This document shows positions 23,326-33,636 of a stretch of 64,000 nucleotides of DNA, in pieces. The DNA is from Deroplatys truncata (Eukaryota; Arthropoda; Insecta; Mantodea; Mantidae): assembly GCA_030765065.1 (NCBI GenBank), contig CM060977.1, positions 126,298,295 to 126,362,294 on the forward strand. Direction: 5' to 3'. Numbering within the stretch: position 1 is the stretch's first letter; each line of letters begins with the position of its first letter. A program made the translations under genes and the position numbers. The notes below the pieces were generated by a model that searched no databases, was not told the DNA's origin, and saw only the letters and a list, made by a program, of their open reading frames with translations.

Positions 23326-23490
23326 TTGGGTTTGCCATGTCGGTGCTCTAACCAACTGAGATACCACGGCAACATGCTGTCGTGACATTCAACTGAGGCA
23401 TTTAATGCCGTGATTGCTCAGTTGGTTAGAGCAGCGACACGCTGACTGAAGATCCGTGGTTCAAAAACCGACAATGACATTGAATTTATC
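23326..23490. mobile_element. Two opposed tRNA-like SINE heads (SINE-D)
   Basis: The minus strand at about 23335-23375 reads CCGTGGTATCTCAGTTGGTT, then AGAGCACCGACATGG. The plus strand at 23408-23485 reads GCCGTGATTGCTCAGTTGGT, then AGAGCAGCGACACGCTGAC and the B-box-like GGTTCAAAAAC. Both copies have a tRNA D-arm (A box) in mirror arrangement. A related head lies at 60950-61080. These are pseudo-tRNA/SINE pieces; I do not call a functional tRNA. Confidence 0.55.
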
Positions 23491-23499
23491 AATCGGCTT

Positions 23500-23835
23500 A
23501 TACCTTCCCAACTTTAGCTTAAGCATATCATCTGTGGAAAAAAAAACAATTAATTAGCATCTTTGGATAGTTTATTCTGTAGAGATGTAATGAATTTTGT
23601 TTGTTTACAATATGCCATTGACAATAATCCTAAATTTCTATCTCCAACATCTTTTTGGAACAGAGTATAGCTATTATGTGGGCCTGAAGTATTTTGTTCA
23701 GATGATTAGTAAGATTTATCTTATTTTGTCTTTAATCTAATGTTTAAGCATAATCGTAAGGAGAAAAAGGACATTAAAAGGTGAATCACTGTCTTAGACA
23801 ACGTATGATGCTGTTTTTCTCACTTGTAACAGACG
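23500..23835. other. Non-coding stretch
   Basis: Nothing recognised. Confidence 0.4.
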
Positions 23836-24407
23836 AAATAACTTCCTCTACCACGTATGTACTAAGTAGATAAGGTATTGCATTCCACCCAAAAATTCGA
23901 TACTGAAATTTCATCGAAAATACATGTTTTGAGGATCTCTGAACCCAAAAAAGCAGTTTTAGAAAAAGCTCCGTGCACGTGTGCGTCTGTGAAATGCAAA
24001 AAATAAAAATAAAATGAATACCAAACTTGGTATTTAATTTAAGTATTTTACAAAGATGCAGAATACGAAATTTTCAGGAAAATCCCATCACCCTCAGCTA
24101 CCCTTTACACGTAAAATTTTTCAAAATTTTTTTGTTTCGCAAAAATGTCTCTTAACGATTAATTGAAATACCATACATTAAAGACATTTGCATGACAAAT
24201 AAAATGTATATCTGGAATTTTCTTGGAATAGCCTGTGAAGTCCTCTTCATTTGGCAGGAATCTTTTTATAATTTGCTATAACTGGTACCTTTGTGCTTAG
24301 CGATAGGCGAAGACGTACATACTAAAAAGAAAAGTAGACCTCTTTAAAGCACAAATTTATTCCAAATAACCTTTTTTGTGGCATAAGTCATTTCCGAGAT
24401 ATTCATT
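23836..24407 (-). repeat. Rep1 copy (older subfamily), interrupted
   Basis: It opens with CTTCCTCTACCACGTATGTA and runs through the reverse-complement boxes to TAAGTCATTTCCGAGATATT. It is broken at about 24407 by inserted LINE, SINE and protein-like sequence, and its remainder is found at about 25690-25850. Confidence 0.75.
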
Positions 24408-24505
24408 AATAATAATAATCTTTATTGTACTAAGCCATGTACAAATAAAATACAAGTAATATGACCGGCATTCAGCCTGGATCTTTACCAGTCATATTCA
24501 TATTA
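24408..24505 (-). mobile_element. Possible LINE 3' end
   Basis: On the minus strand this is a short non-coding tail ending in AGTACAATAAAGATTATTAT, an AATAAA followed by simple A/T-rich sequence at the break point in Rep1. It resembles the 3' terminus of a non-LTR retrotransposon. No coding part is present. Confidence 0.4.
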
Positions 24506-24513
24506 CAACACTT

Positions 24514-24758
24514 CCTTGCTGTGCGAGGGGTCCTGGGTTCGATTCCCGGCTGGGGCGTGGGAATTTTTCTCTAGCCTTGATTAAGCCCTATCCTCCCCAG
24601 AGTCTGGAAGTATGAACGAGAGTGTATGTATGAACTAATTTTAACAAAAAGAAGTGTAAGAAACCCAACGATAAGAGTTACACGAATTAACACCATTGCC
24701 ATAGGAAATAAGTTCCAAAAGGAAAGGCCGCCGATAAGAGGAAATAAGAGGTTTTTAC
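24514..24758 (+). mobile_element. SINE-C, head partly lost
   Basis: CTGTGCGAGGGGTCCTGGGT and the B box GGTTCGATTCCC are followed by the body TTTTCTCTAGCC, CCCCAGAGTCTGGAAGTATG, and GGAAAGGCCGCCGATAAG. It matches the complete copy at 39168-39415 but lacks the A-box half. Confidence 0.75.
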
Positions 24759-24759
24759 A

Positions 24760-25510
24760 CAAAATAAGAAGTAATGTTTTGACAATTTTACTAATGAGCG
24801 TAGAAAAGTATTGAAATACCATTTCACACAAGGTAAGTTTTTAGTCAAGAAACATTTTAAGAATACTCTCAGGAACTCCCTTAATTTATTTTATGACTAC
24901 ATTTTAACAAAACAAGAAGCCAAAGTGTTTCATTTAATTTTTTTCAAACTTTCTCTTCTTTGACTTGCAGATCCTTGAAGATGACTGTCTCTCCTCAACA
25001 TCCAACAGTAGTCAACCATCATAGTTTCATTCCATCTCCCATTGTACCTACTCTCCATTTCCTTAATATCTTGGTGAAAATGTTCATCCTGCTCTTCACT
25101 ATAATGTCCCAGATTTTCTGGAAAGTAGTCGATATGTGAATGCAGAAAATGCACCTTTACACTCATGTTACAACCCATCTTCTTGATATTTTCCAACATT
25201 GTTTCGACAACGGCCTTGTAATTAGGATCTTTGTTATTGCCTAAGAAGTTTTCAGTAACTGATCGGAAGGCGGTCCATGCTTCTATTTCTCTCTCATTCA
25301 TTGTCTTCTCAAAATCTTCACCTTCATCAATTTCTTTACTTGAAGACCAACAAAAATACCAGCCTTTAATATGTCTTATGTAATGAAGGGAGATTTCTTG
25401 GAAAGGTACTTGAAGCAGGGTCCATCCTGTGGTAGAGTCCTTACAAATTGCTTCATCAAGCCCAATTTTATGTGTAGTGGCGGAAGCAATATCTTTATAT
25501 CTCTATATTT
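24760..25510 (-). pseudogene. Repeated arthropod-type protein of unknown function, copy 1
   Basis: On the minus strand the reading starts near ILLPPLHIKLGLMKQFV (about 25500), continues DGPCFKYLSKK, hits an in-frame stop, then GIFVGLQVKKLMK, and after a frame change runs clean through MNEREIEAWTAFRSVTENFL, NMSVKVHFLHSHIDYFPENL, GHYSEEQDEHFHQDIKEMES and the end at 24930. It is about 80% like the copy at 31204-31707, and the homology includes 170 bp of 3' non-coding sequence. From memory this resembles an uncharacterised protein present in many copies in arthropod genomes. I assign no function. Confidence 0.7.
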
Positions 25511-25689
25511 TTGAAGTGAAATTGTGAAAAAAAAACTGTACGTGATAGAAAACAAAACTAAAAGCAGTTCTCAAATCAGCATACAAAAGTGAGTCAGAAT
25601 CACTTATTAGTTTTCAGTCATCCGATATCATGCAGACTAGTGTTATACGTTCGACATCTTCATTTCCACCACATATGGGATATTAGTTT

Positions 25690-25850
25690 TGAGGTATAAT
25701 GGTTCGAATTGGTCAATAGTTTTCTCACATTTTTAAGTCCTGTTGACATTCAGTTGTAGATAGCAAAATAAGCTTTTGTAAGCACAGCTTGTATAATCAC
25801 AGAGGGTAGATAAAGTCATGTGAATGCAACTTATCATATTTTATAACATT
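25690..25850 (-). repeat. Rep1 remainder after insertion
   Basis: AATGGTTCGAATTGGTCAAT and AGGGTAGATAAAGTCATGTG match the distal part of older Rep1 copies such as 55463-56345, completing the copy interrupted at 24407. Confidence 0.65.
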
Positions 25851-25943
25851 TTGTAAAAATCACATTTTATGAATTTCATTATTCTGTTAATTAGACAGCA
25901 AGGTGGTACTGACTGATATAATGACGCTCAACTGGCATAACAG

Positions 25944-26190
25944 AAAAAAAATCTGATGTGTTACACTCACATGACTTTCTCTACTCTTGTACAAACTATT
26001 TTTACAAACGCTTATTCTCCATCCACTTCATTTTAATCGAGATAAACATTTGCAGACTCTGTCTTATTGCTAATTTTCTTATAGATGCAAGGGGAATATG
26101 GTAGGCTTTAAGCGATAGTCAAATATTTTAAGAGCTGGTTGCTATGTGGAGCATTGCATTCTCTTTGCATGTCCAGGACATAAAAAAATA
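25944..26190 (+). repeat. Rep1 5' segment
   Basis: CTGATGTGTTACACTCACAT to CATGTCCAGGACATAAAAAA is the standard Rep1 start. It then joins abruptly to an inverted Rep1 segment. Confidence 0.78.
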
Positions 26191-26830
26191 AAGCATTTTT
26201 GGAAACTTGTCCGTGCGTATGTCTTGTGTGTCTGTGTTTGTGTCTGTCTGTGAACAGCATAACTCAAAAACGAAAAGTCGGATAAACACCAAACTTGGTA
26301 TTTAGGTTCAATATGTTCCAGGAATGCGACATGAAAGTTTTCAAGAAAATCCCCCACCCAAGACCACTCCTTACATGGAACATTTTTCGAAAATGTTTAT
26401 TTTCTCAAAAACGGCTCTAATGATTTTGATTAAAGTATCGTATGTTTAAGACATTTTTATGGCAAGTAAAATATATATCTTGAATTTTCTGGGGATGTCC
26501 CCAAAAGTCCTCTTCATTCTGAACGAGTTTTGTGTAACTGGTAAAGCACAAGAGATAGACAAAATTTTACTACATAAAAATGTAGATCTCGTTAAAACAC
26601 ACAATATATGTCAAACATTTTTTTTTGTAAAGTGAACCATTTTCGACATACTCCTTATAATACTTACACTTTTTCTCAACTGAGAATTCGTTGTTCTTTT
26701 TATGTTCTTGACATGCAAACAGAATTACATTTTACACATAGCGACCAGTTCTAAAAATATTTGACTATCGCTTAAGGCGTACTATGTTCCCCTTGTTTTG
26801 CATTTGCAAGAGCAATATAGAAATACAGTA
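26191..26830 (-). repeat. Rep1 inverted segment inside a composite
   Basis: It reads from the microsatellite region (TGTCTGTGAACAGCATAACT) back to the 5' part (ACTATCGCTTAAGGCGTACT) in the opposite orientation to its neighbours. A minus-strand frame at 26142-26357 repeats the MGDFLENFHVAFLEH start seen in other Rep1 copies. Confidence 0.75.
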
Positions 26831-27484
26831 GCCTTTAAGCATAAACATATCTTAATAGCTGGTTGCTACGTGCAGCACCGTTCTCTTTGCCACTAATTAA
26901 TACTCTTTGCATATCCAAGACAAAAAAAAAAATGAATAACGAATTCCCATTTGAGAAAAAGTATAAGGATTGGAAAATTCAAGGGAATAACAAGCAATAT
27001 CTCGAAAATGGTTCACTCAAAAAAAAGTATATGAATAAATTATGTATTTTAACGCGATCTACATTTTTGTGTCGTAAACTTTTGTCTATCTCTTATGGTT
27101 TACCAGTTATGCAAAAGTCGTTCACAATGAAGAATACTTTTGAAGCCATTCCCAGAAATCTCAAGATGTACATTTTATTTGCCATAAAAATGTCTTGAAT
27201 GCTATGATGCTTTAATCAAAATCATTAGAGCCGTTTTTGAGAAAATAAAAATTTCAAAAAATGTTCCATGTAAGGGATAATCTGGGGGATTTTCTTGAAA
27301 AAAAAACACACACCACACCACACCACACCACACACACATACACACACAGGGACATGTTTCCAAAAATACTTTTTTTGGATTCAGGAGGTCTCAAAACATA
27401 CATTTCCGGTAAAATCTCGGTATCGAATTTTTGAGTGGAATGCAATACTTCCCCTACTTACTATACGTAGTAGAGAAAGTAATT
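26831..27484 (+). repeat. Rep1 3' two-thirds, plus orientation
   Basis: It runs from AGCTGGTTGCTACGTGCAGC to CTATACGTAGTAGAGAAAGT. The microsatellite has become a CACACCACAC-rich tract at 27305-27350. With the two preceding segments it makes a plus/minus/plus fold-back of about 1.5 kb. Confidence 0.78.
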
Positions 27485-28097
27485 AACTTGCATAATATAC
27501 AAGTTGTTAAATTGCAATACAGAAAATTGCCTTTAGTATAACCCCTTCTATTCACTCGTGAAGAAACTCGAAGCCCCGTTCAGAGAATAGCAACTCACAA
27601 AAGGACACTTACGTCCAACGGCTGAGTGATGCGACACACAGAGAAGCCGCGACACAAAGAAGGGATTAACGCGCACTTAGTCTTTACCGTCACGGAGTCA
27701 TACAGAGAACAGTGTAGACGACGCTCGTTGATAAACACAACGCAGGTGCCTTTCGGGACACATAGCAGTCCATTAGCGTCGGACACTCGTAGGCTATTAA
27801 CGGTACCACAGCACCAATGTTTATCAATGTTGTGGCCCGCACAAGGCCAATTGGCTGTGTTACATATTCTGATTTCAGCTGTATCCTGCCCTCACTGCGA
27901 CACCTATCGTGCTGCTATGTAACAGGCATATCGGTTACCTCATTCTCCACCTCCGAGCCCAAACGCTGTATAACTTTATACATTTACAACTGAAACTGTA
28001 GTGCTATGTGTCAGCCAACCATTTCTGTGAAAGCTGAATTCGTTGGTGTAATGCCGATCTAAAAGGCAATAAAGTATTGTGGAAACAAACTGGGTAT
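27485..28097. other. Non-coding stretch of higher G+C
   Basis: Modest G+C and open frames of about 60-100 codons on both strands, none with a recognisable domain. An AATAAA motif occurs near 28069. I cannot say whether it is host sequence or an old element. Confidence 0.35.
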
Positions 28098-28109
28098 TTG
28101 CTAGCATAT

Positions 28110-28435
28110 TTTCTTTTTTCTCTTTAATCGATTACCCTCCTCTTTGTAGCACTTACAAGCCAATGCCTTGGGTCGAGGAGCAAGCAAACTTTGGATTATA
28201 GCATATCTAGGATGGGTGGTTAGCCTAACGCCTGTTCTGGTGTGACAGTGAAGAAGAAGAAAGTGTACTGTGGGGTAAAAAATTTCACAGATCAAATTAT
28301 CCAACCCAGCATTCACCTAGCGACCGAGGAAAACCGGAAAAAAAACCTTCGGTCAGATTGGTCCGTTCCGGAGCTTTGAACCGGGACCTCCCGAATGCGG
28401 GCCACAGACGTCACCAGCTGAGCCAACCCGCTCGA
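28110..28435 (-). mobile_element. SINE-E with 12-bp target-site duplication
   Basis: On the minus strand the head GAGCGGGTTGGCTCAGCTGG (A box) and GGTCCCGGTTCAAAGCTCCG (B box) leads to TTTTCCTCGGTCGCTAGGTG and a 3' domain with ACCACCCATCCTAGATATG and GCTTGCTCCTCGACCCAAGG. TTGCTAGCATAT flanks it at 28098-28109 and 28436-28447. The pyrimidine-rich left edge is the reverse complement of its 3' tail. Confidence 0.88.
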
Positions 28436-28447
28436 TTGCTAGCATAT

Positions 28448-30505
28448 CAGAAATTAAAAATCTGATTTGTTGCACTCACATGACTTTCTCTTCGCTTGTA
28501 CAAACTATTTTGCAAATGCTTATTCCACATCTACTTCATGTTAATCGAGATAAACATTTGCAGACTATCTTATTGCTAAGTTTATTGTAGATGCGAGGGC
28601 AATATGGTAGGCTTTAAGCGATAGTCAAATGTTTTAAGAGCTGATTGATATGTCGAGTATTCCATTCTCTTTGCATTACCAGCACATAAAAAATCGAATA
28701 ACGAATTCCCATTTGAAAAAAGTAGTGGAAAATTCAAACTAATAACAAGGAATATTTTGGAAATGATTCACCCCCAAAAAATGTATTTGACATAAATTCT
28801 GTGTTTTAACGAGATCGACATTTTTTTGTGTAGTAAAATTTTGCTACCTCTTACGGTTTACCAGTTCTGCAAAAGTCATTCAGAATGAAGAGGGCCTTTG
28901 GAGACATTCTCAGAAAATTCAAGATATACATTACTATCTACATTTTTTGTATAGTAAAATTTTGTCTACCTCATACGGTTTACCAGTTCTGCAAAAGTCA
29001 TTCAGAATGAAGAGGACCTTTGAAGACATTCTCAGAAAATTCAAGATATACATTACTATCTACATCTTTTTGTGTAGTAATATTTTGTCTACCTCTTACG
29101 GTTTACCAGTTCTACAAAAGTCATTCAGAATGAAGAGGACCTTTGGAGACATTCTCAGAAAATTCAAGATATACATTACTATCTACATTTTTTTGTGTAG
29201 TAATATTTTGTCTACCTCTTACGGTTTACCAGTTCTACAAAAGTCATTCAGAATGAAGAGGACCTTTGGAGACATTCTCAGAAAATTCAAGATATACATT
29301 ACTATCTACATTTTTTTGTGTAGTAATATTTTGTCTACCTTTTACAGTTTACCAGTTCTGCAAAAGTGATTCAGAATGAAGAGGACCTTTGGAGACATTC
29401 TCAGAAAATTTAAGATATACATTACTATCTACATTTTTTGTGTAGTAAAATTTTGTCTATCTCTTACGGTTTACCAGTTCTGCAAAAATCATTCAGAATG
29501 AAGAGGACCTTTGGAGACATTCTTAGAAGATTCAAGATATACATTACTATCTACATTTTTTGTGTAGTAAAATTTTGTCTACCTCTTACGGTTTACCAGT
29601 TCTGCAAAAGTCATTCAGAATGAAGAGGTCCTTTGGAGACATTCTCAGAAAATTCAAGATATACATTACTATCTACATTTTTTGTAGTTATATTTTGTCT
29701 GCCTCTTGGTTTGCCAGTTCTGCAAAAGTCATTCAGAATGAAGAGGACCTTTGGAGACATTCTCAGAAAATTCAAGATATACATTACTATCTACATTTTT
29801 TTGTGTAGTAAGATTTTGTCTACCTCTTACTGCTTACCAGCTCTGCAAAAGTCATTCAGAATGAAGAGGTCCTTTGGAGACATTCTCAGAAAGTTCAAGA
29901 TATACATTACTATCTACATTTTTTGTGTAGTAAAATTTTGTCTATCTCTTACGGTTTACCAGTTCTGCAAAAGTCATTCAGAATGAAGAGTTCCTTTGGA
30001 GACATTCTTAGAAGATTCAAGATATACATTACTATCTACATTTTTTGTGTAGTAAAATTTTGTCTACCTCTTACGGTTTACCAGTTCTGCAAAAGTCATT
30101 CAGAATGAAGAGGACCTTTGGAGACATTCTCAGAAAATTCAGGATATGCATTTCATTTGCCATGAAAATATCTTAAACATATGATCTTTTAATGAAAAAG
30201 GTTAGAGGCATTTTTGAGAAAAATAAAACTGTTCGAAAAATGTTCCATGTAAAGGGTAGCCTGAGGAGGGGGGATTCTTGAAAATCTTCGTATCGTATCT
30301 TCGTATACTAAACTCAAATACCCAGTTTGGTATTTATCCGACTTAGTTTTTGAGTTATACAGACATACACACAGACATATTTCCAAAAATATTTATTTGG
30401 ATTCAGGGCACCTCAAAATATGTATTTCTGGCGAAATCTCCTTATCGAAATTTTGGGTGCAATGCAATACTTCCCCTACTTACTCTACGAGTAGAGAAAG
30501 TAAAA
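28448..30505 (+). repeat. Rep1 copy expanded by an internal tandem array
   Basis: The 5' part (CTGATTTGTTGCACTCACAT) and 3' terminus (TACTCTACGAGTAGAGAAAG) are those of a single Rep1 copy. It is about 2.06 kb because the middle segment is repeated in tandem (see 28810-30150). The CA tract is reduced to ACATACACACAGACA. Confidence 0.85.
28810..30150 (+). repeat. Minisatellite: 11 units of about 122 bp
   Basis: The anchor CCAGTTCTGCAAAAG (or a close variant) occurs at 28861, 28983, 29106, 29229, 29352, 29474, 29596, 29714, 29837, 29959 and 30081, a period of 118-123 bp. Units differ by a few substitutions and small indels. Because 123 is divisible by three, some runs stay open and give peptides with the motif SYGLPVLQKSFRMKRTFGDI. 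That is a by-product of the repeat, not evidence of a gene. There are no unique spacers. Confidence 0.95.
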
Positions 30506-31010
30506 ATACCGTCGTACAAACGCATGCCTGCAAATGGTTATTTGGATGACATTTCACTTCGAAATGTATTATGAATAACACTTGGCCTGCATTACACGAG
30601 CAACTGGAGCCTAGCTCATCCATGAATCAGGTCCGACCCATTTAACTTTTCGAGCCACTAAACTTAGAGCAATGAACAGGCCTAGGTTTACCCGCAACAT
30701 GGGTTTTGCTTGAAGGGATATGGCGAATTGGTTTTGTAATAATGTCTTTGAAAGGAATTTTAGTGTACTTCGTGACCTCTGGGTATGACTAATCAGAAAG
30801 GATGATCGCTTTGAGCATTTCGAGATGGTACTACTAAATATTCATACTGTAGTCTACGATACATTTTTGGGTATTCACTCCAGAATGATTTAATATTTGT
30901 TTATTCCTGTAACACTAGTCTGCATTTTCAAACTTTTTGTCAGATGATTTCTTAAAAGTGGGTATTCTTGAATAAAGTTTTTATACTGATTCCAGAAATA
31001 ACTTCCGTTT
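30506..31010. other. Non-coding stretch
   Basis: No gene recognised. The last part approaches the shared 3' flank of the repeated-protein element. Confidence 0.4.
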
Positions 31011-31735
31011 TATTCTATTACGTCAGGTGTTTACACAAAAATAAGCAATGTTTTGACAATTTTACTAATAGGTGTAGAAAGGTGTTCAAATACCATTTCA
31101 CACAAGGTAAGGTTTTATTCAAGAAACATTTTAAGAATACTCTCAAGAACTCACCTAATTTATTTCATGACTAAATTTTAACAAAACAAGAAACTAAAGT
31201 GTTTCATTTAATTTTTTTCAAACTTTCTTTTCTTTGACTTCCTTGCAGATCCATAAGATGACTGTCCCTCCTCAACATCCAACAGTAGTCGGCCATCATA
31301 GTTTCATTCCATCTCCCCTGGTACTTCGTCTGCATTTCCTTAATATCATGGTGAAAGCGTTCACCCTGCTCTTCACTATAATGTCCCAGATTTTCTGGAA
31401 AGTAGTCGATATGTGAATGCAGAAAATGCACCTTTACAGTCATGTTACAACCCATCTTCTTGAAATTTTCCAACATTGTTTCGACAATGGCCTTGTAATT
31501 AGGATCTTTGTTATTGCTTAAGAAGTTTTCAGTAACTGATCGGAAGGCGGCCCATGCCTCTATTTCTCTCTCATTCATTGTCTTCTCAAAATCTTCATCC
31601 TTCATCAATTTCTTTATTTGAGGACCAACAAAAATACCAGCCTTTAATTTGTCTTGTGTAACGAAGGGAAATTTCTTGGAAAGGTACTTGAAGCAGGGTC
31701 CAGCCATCGTCTTGAAATAAGTAAATAAGGATCCT
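31011..31735 (-). pseudogene. Repeated arthropod-type protein of unknown function, copy 2
   Basis: A 167-codon frame at 31204-31707 opens with MAGPCFKYLSKKFPFVTQDK, then GIFVGPQIKKLMKDEDFEKT, MNEREIEAWAAFRSVTENFL, VKVHFLHSHIDYFPENLGHY and ends ESLKKIK. It lacks the frameshift of the copy at 24760-25510 but is missing the upstream PPLHIKLGLM part; unrelated sequence begins near 31708. The 3' flank (31011-31200) is shared with the other copy, so both belong to a mobile or duplicated unit. No catalytic motif or membrane segment is visible. An expressed exon cannot be excluded. Confidence 0.6.
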
Positions 31736-31869
31736 ATTCTTCTCGAATGTCTTGATGGCTTGAGGAGGGTTACAGTTGGTGTCAGTGACCGTGTAGCTTA
31801 GAGAGTCACTGATCACATGCTTATGTTGCAGAAAGTTTTTGTTTCGGACAGAATTTGAGCACATTTTAA

Positions 31870-32489
31870 GCTGTATTTAAACGTTTATAAACACATAACC
31901 ACAATGTTCTACTGTAAACTGGATAATTTGACAATGATTATTAGAAAAAGAAAGGAAGGGAAGGAAAGAGACAAGAGAAATGTTTGCAGAAACATGTGGT
32001 CACAATACTCTCAGCTCGTTTCAACTACAGTACCCACCTCGTACAACAAAGACACGTGTCTTGTTGAAAGTTTGCGTTTAGGGTTTCTTACAAAGAAGTG
32101 GGATATCGTTTGTACCTTTTCTAAATTTTGCAAGAAGTGTATCCAGCATCCGCACAACAGAGTGCAGCGGCTGCCATATCTGAAGCGACTCCACCCATGT
32201 TAAACTTCACACCACCAAAATAAAGTTCTTCTTGCCAGTTTGCGCAACGAAATCAGAACTCTTAACTACTCAGTGTTAGATGAATACTCTTTTTCTTCTT
32301 TTACAGAAAACAGTGACTCTTCAATGCACTGACAGTTTATTTGCAGTTGTTAAACGCAAGTAGAGAATTGGGTTGGATGGTTCTGAAGAGAACTCAGCTG
32401 CGAGTCGCTTTTATAATACATGGGTTTGTGGAGCCGTCTATCGAAACTCATTTAGCTTACCTTGCGGAGCTATTTTTGGTAAATCCGTA
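31870..32489. other. Non-coding stretch
   Basis: Contains a 99-codon plus-strand frame at 31904-32203 rich in K/R and C with no recognisable domain. I do not call it a gene. Confidence 0.35.
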
Positions 32490-32585
32490 AATGAGTGATG
32501 ACCCAGAAACGTTATTTCATATGGACTGTGTATTTTAAATGGCTCTACATATGTTAGTAGTACATTCTTGTCCATCTATGATTTA
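32490..32585 (+). repeat. Rep1 fragment left of SINE insertions
   Basis: GACTGTGTATTTTAAATGGC, TCTACATATGTTAGTAGTAC and TTGTCCATCTATGATTTAC match the Rep1 middle. The copy resumes after two SINEs at about 33220. Confidence 0.55.
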
Positions 32586-32616
32586 CTCTTCTTCAAAGGA
32601 TTACCGTCCTCTTTGG

Positions 32617-32908
32617 TGTCGTCCTCCGTGATGAAGTGGTTACCATGCTAGGTAACTACATTACCTCTAGTTCCGAGGTTGCGGGTTCAAACCAGGCGGA
32701 GGGCGATGGATTCTTTTTCGGGGTAAAATCCTTAGCATGGCTTCCTTTGGAAGGGAAGTAAAGCTGATGGTCCCGTGTCGTAGATTTATGGCACGTAAAA
32801 GAACATCAAATCTGATAAAGAGGCCTCTAAGCAACATTTCCGATCTTTCACGGCCAATATAGAATGGGACGCTAAGGACTATAGCAGTTGAGAAGTGTCC
32901 ATAAAAAG
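32617..32908 (+). mobile_element. SINE-A, head insertion
   Basis: GTCGTCCTCCGTGATGAAGT starts the head; the B box is GGTTCAAACC. An extra 14-15 bp (AGGTAACTACATTAC) sits between the A and B boxes. CTCTTTGG flanks it at 32609-32616 and 32911-32918. The body is diverged relative to the 15.9-kb copy. Confidence 0.85.
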
Positions 32909-32924
32909 TGCTCTTTGGAGAACT

Positions 32925-33214
32925 TACAAAACAATGCCTTGGTTCAGTAGCCTGTCGAGGAGCAAGAAAACTCTGGATCATAAAATATTCAGGATGGGTG
33001 GTCAGCCCAATGGCTGATATAGCAGTGAAGGAGAAAATGGAATGTAGTGATGAAAGGGATAATATGAAACTTCGCGGATAAAGTTATCTAACCCAGCAAA
33101 CCAGGAAAACCTAGGAAATCCTTCGATCAGGTCGATCAACTGGGAGTTTGAAACCGGGACCTCCCGAATGCGAGTCATACGCGTTACCGCGGCGCCACCT
33201 TGTTCGGTTTATGC
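32925..33214 (-). mobile_element. SINE-E tail with a SINE-B-like head
   Basis: The minus-strand head CAAGGTGGCGCCGCGGTAAC and GGGAGGTCCCGGTTTCAAAC resembles SINE-B. The 3' part, with GGGCTGACCACCCATCCTGA and CTTGCTCCTCGACAGGCTAC, is the SINE-E tail. The conserved TAGGTTTTCCTGGTTTGCTG joins them. Confidence 0.75.
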
Positions 33215-33219
33215 TTTCC

Positions 33220-33636
33220 CATTAAACGAAATCTCTTCAGAATGGAGAGGTTTTCACAGGCTATCACCAGAAAATTTATAACGTATATTTAATTTTTGAT
33301 GTAAATATTATATATATATATATATCGTGAGAAACTAAAAAATATCAAACACTTTCTATGTAAAGCGTACTTTGGGCGGGGGAGGTTCTCTTTAAAATCG
33401 TGTTGCATCTTTGTAAGATGCTGAACTTAAATACACATTTTGGAATTTATTGACTTTTCCTTGTTGAGTTATGCTGCTCACAGACAGACGCAAATCAACC
33501 TTTTCTAAAAAAAAATGTTCTTTTTGGATGCAGGAATCTCAAAACATACATTTTCGGTGAAATCTGGGTATTGAATTTTTGGATGAAATGCAATACTTCC
33601 TCTGCTTATTATAGGCAAGCAGTTGAGAAAGTAAGA
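33220..33636 (+). repeat. Rep1 3' half
   Basis: It carries CTTCAGAATGGAGAGG, a (TA)n run at 33308-33325, TGCTGCTCACAGACAGACGC, TTTTCGGTGAAATCTGGGTA and the degraded terminus CAGTTGAGAAAGTAAG. It continues the fragment at 32490-32585. Confidence 0.7.

Noticed and set aside
23408-23485. Possible functional tRNA gene on the plus strand
   Set aside because: The T-loop region GGTTCAAAAACC is aberrant, and an inverted pseudo-copy lies directly upstream.
28947-30108. Run of long open frames with repeated peptide, possible repeat protein or CRISPR-like array
   Set aside because: The frames follow from a 122-123-bp tandem DNA repeat with no unique spacers; frame jumps occur wherever the unit length changes.
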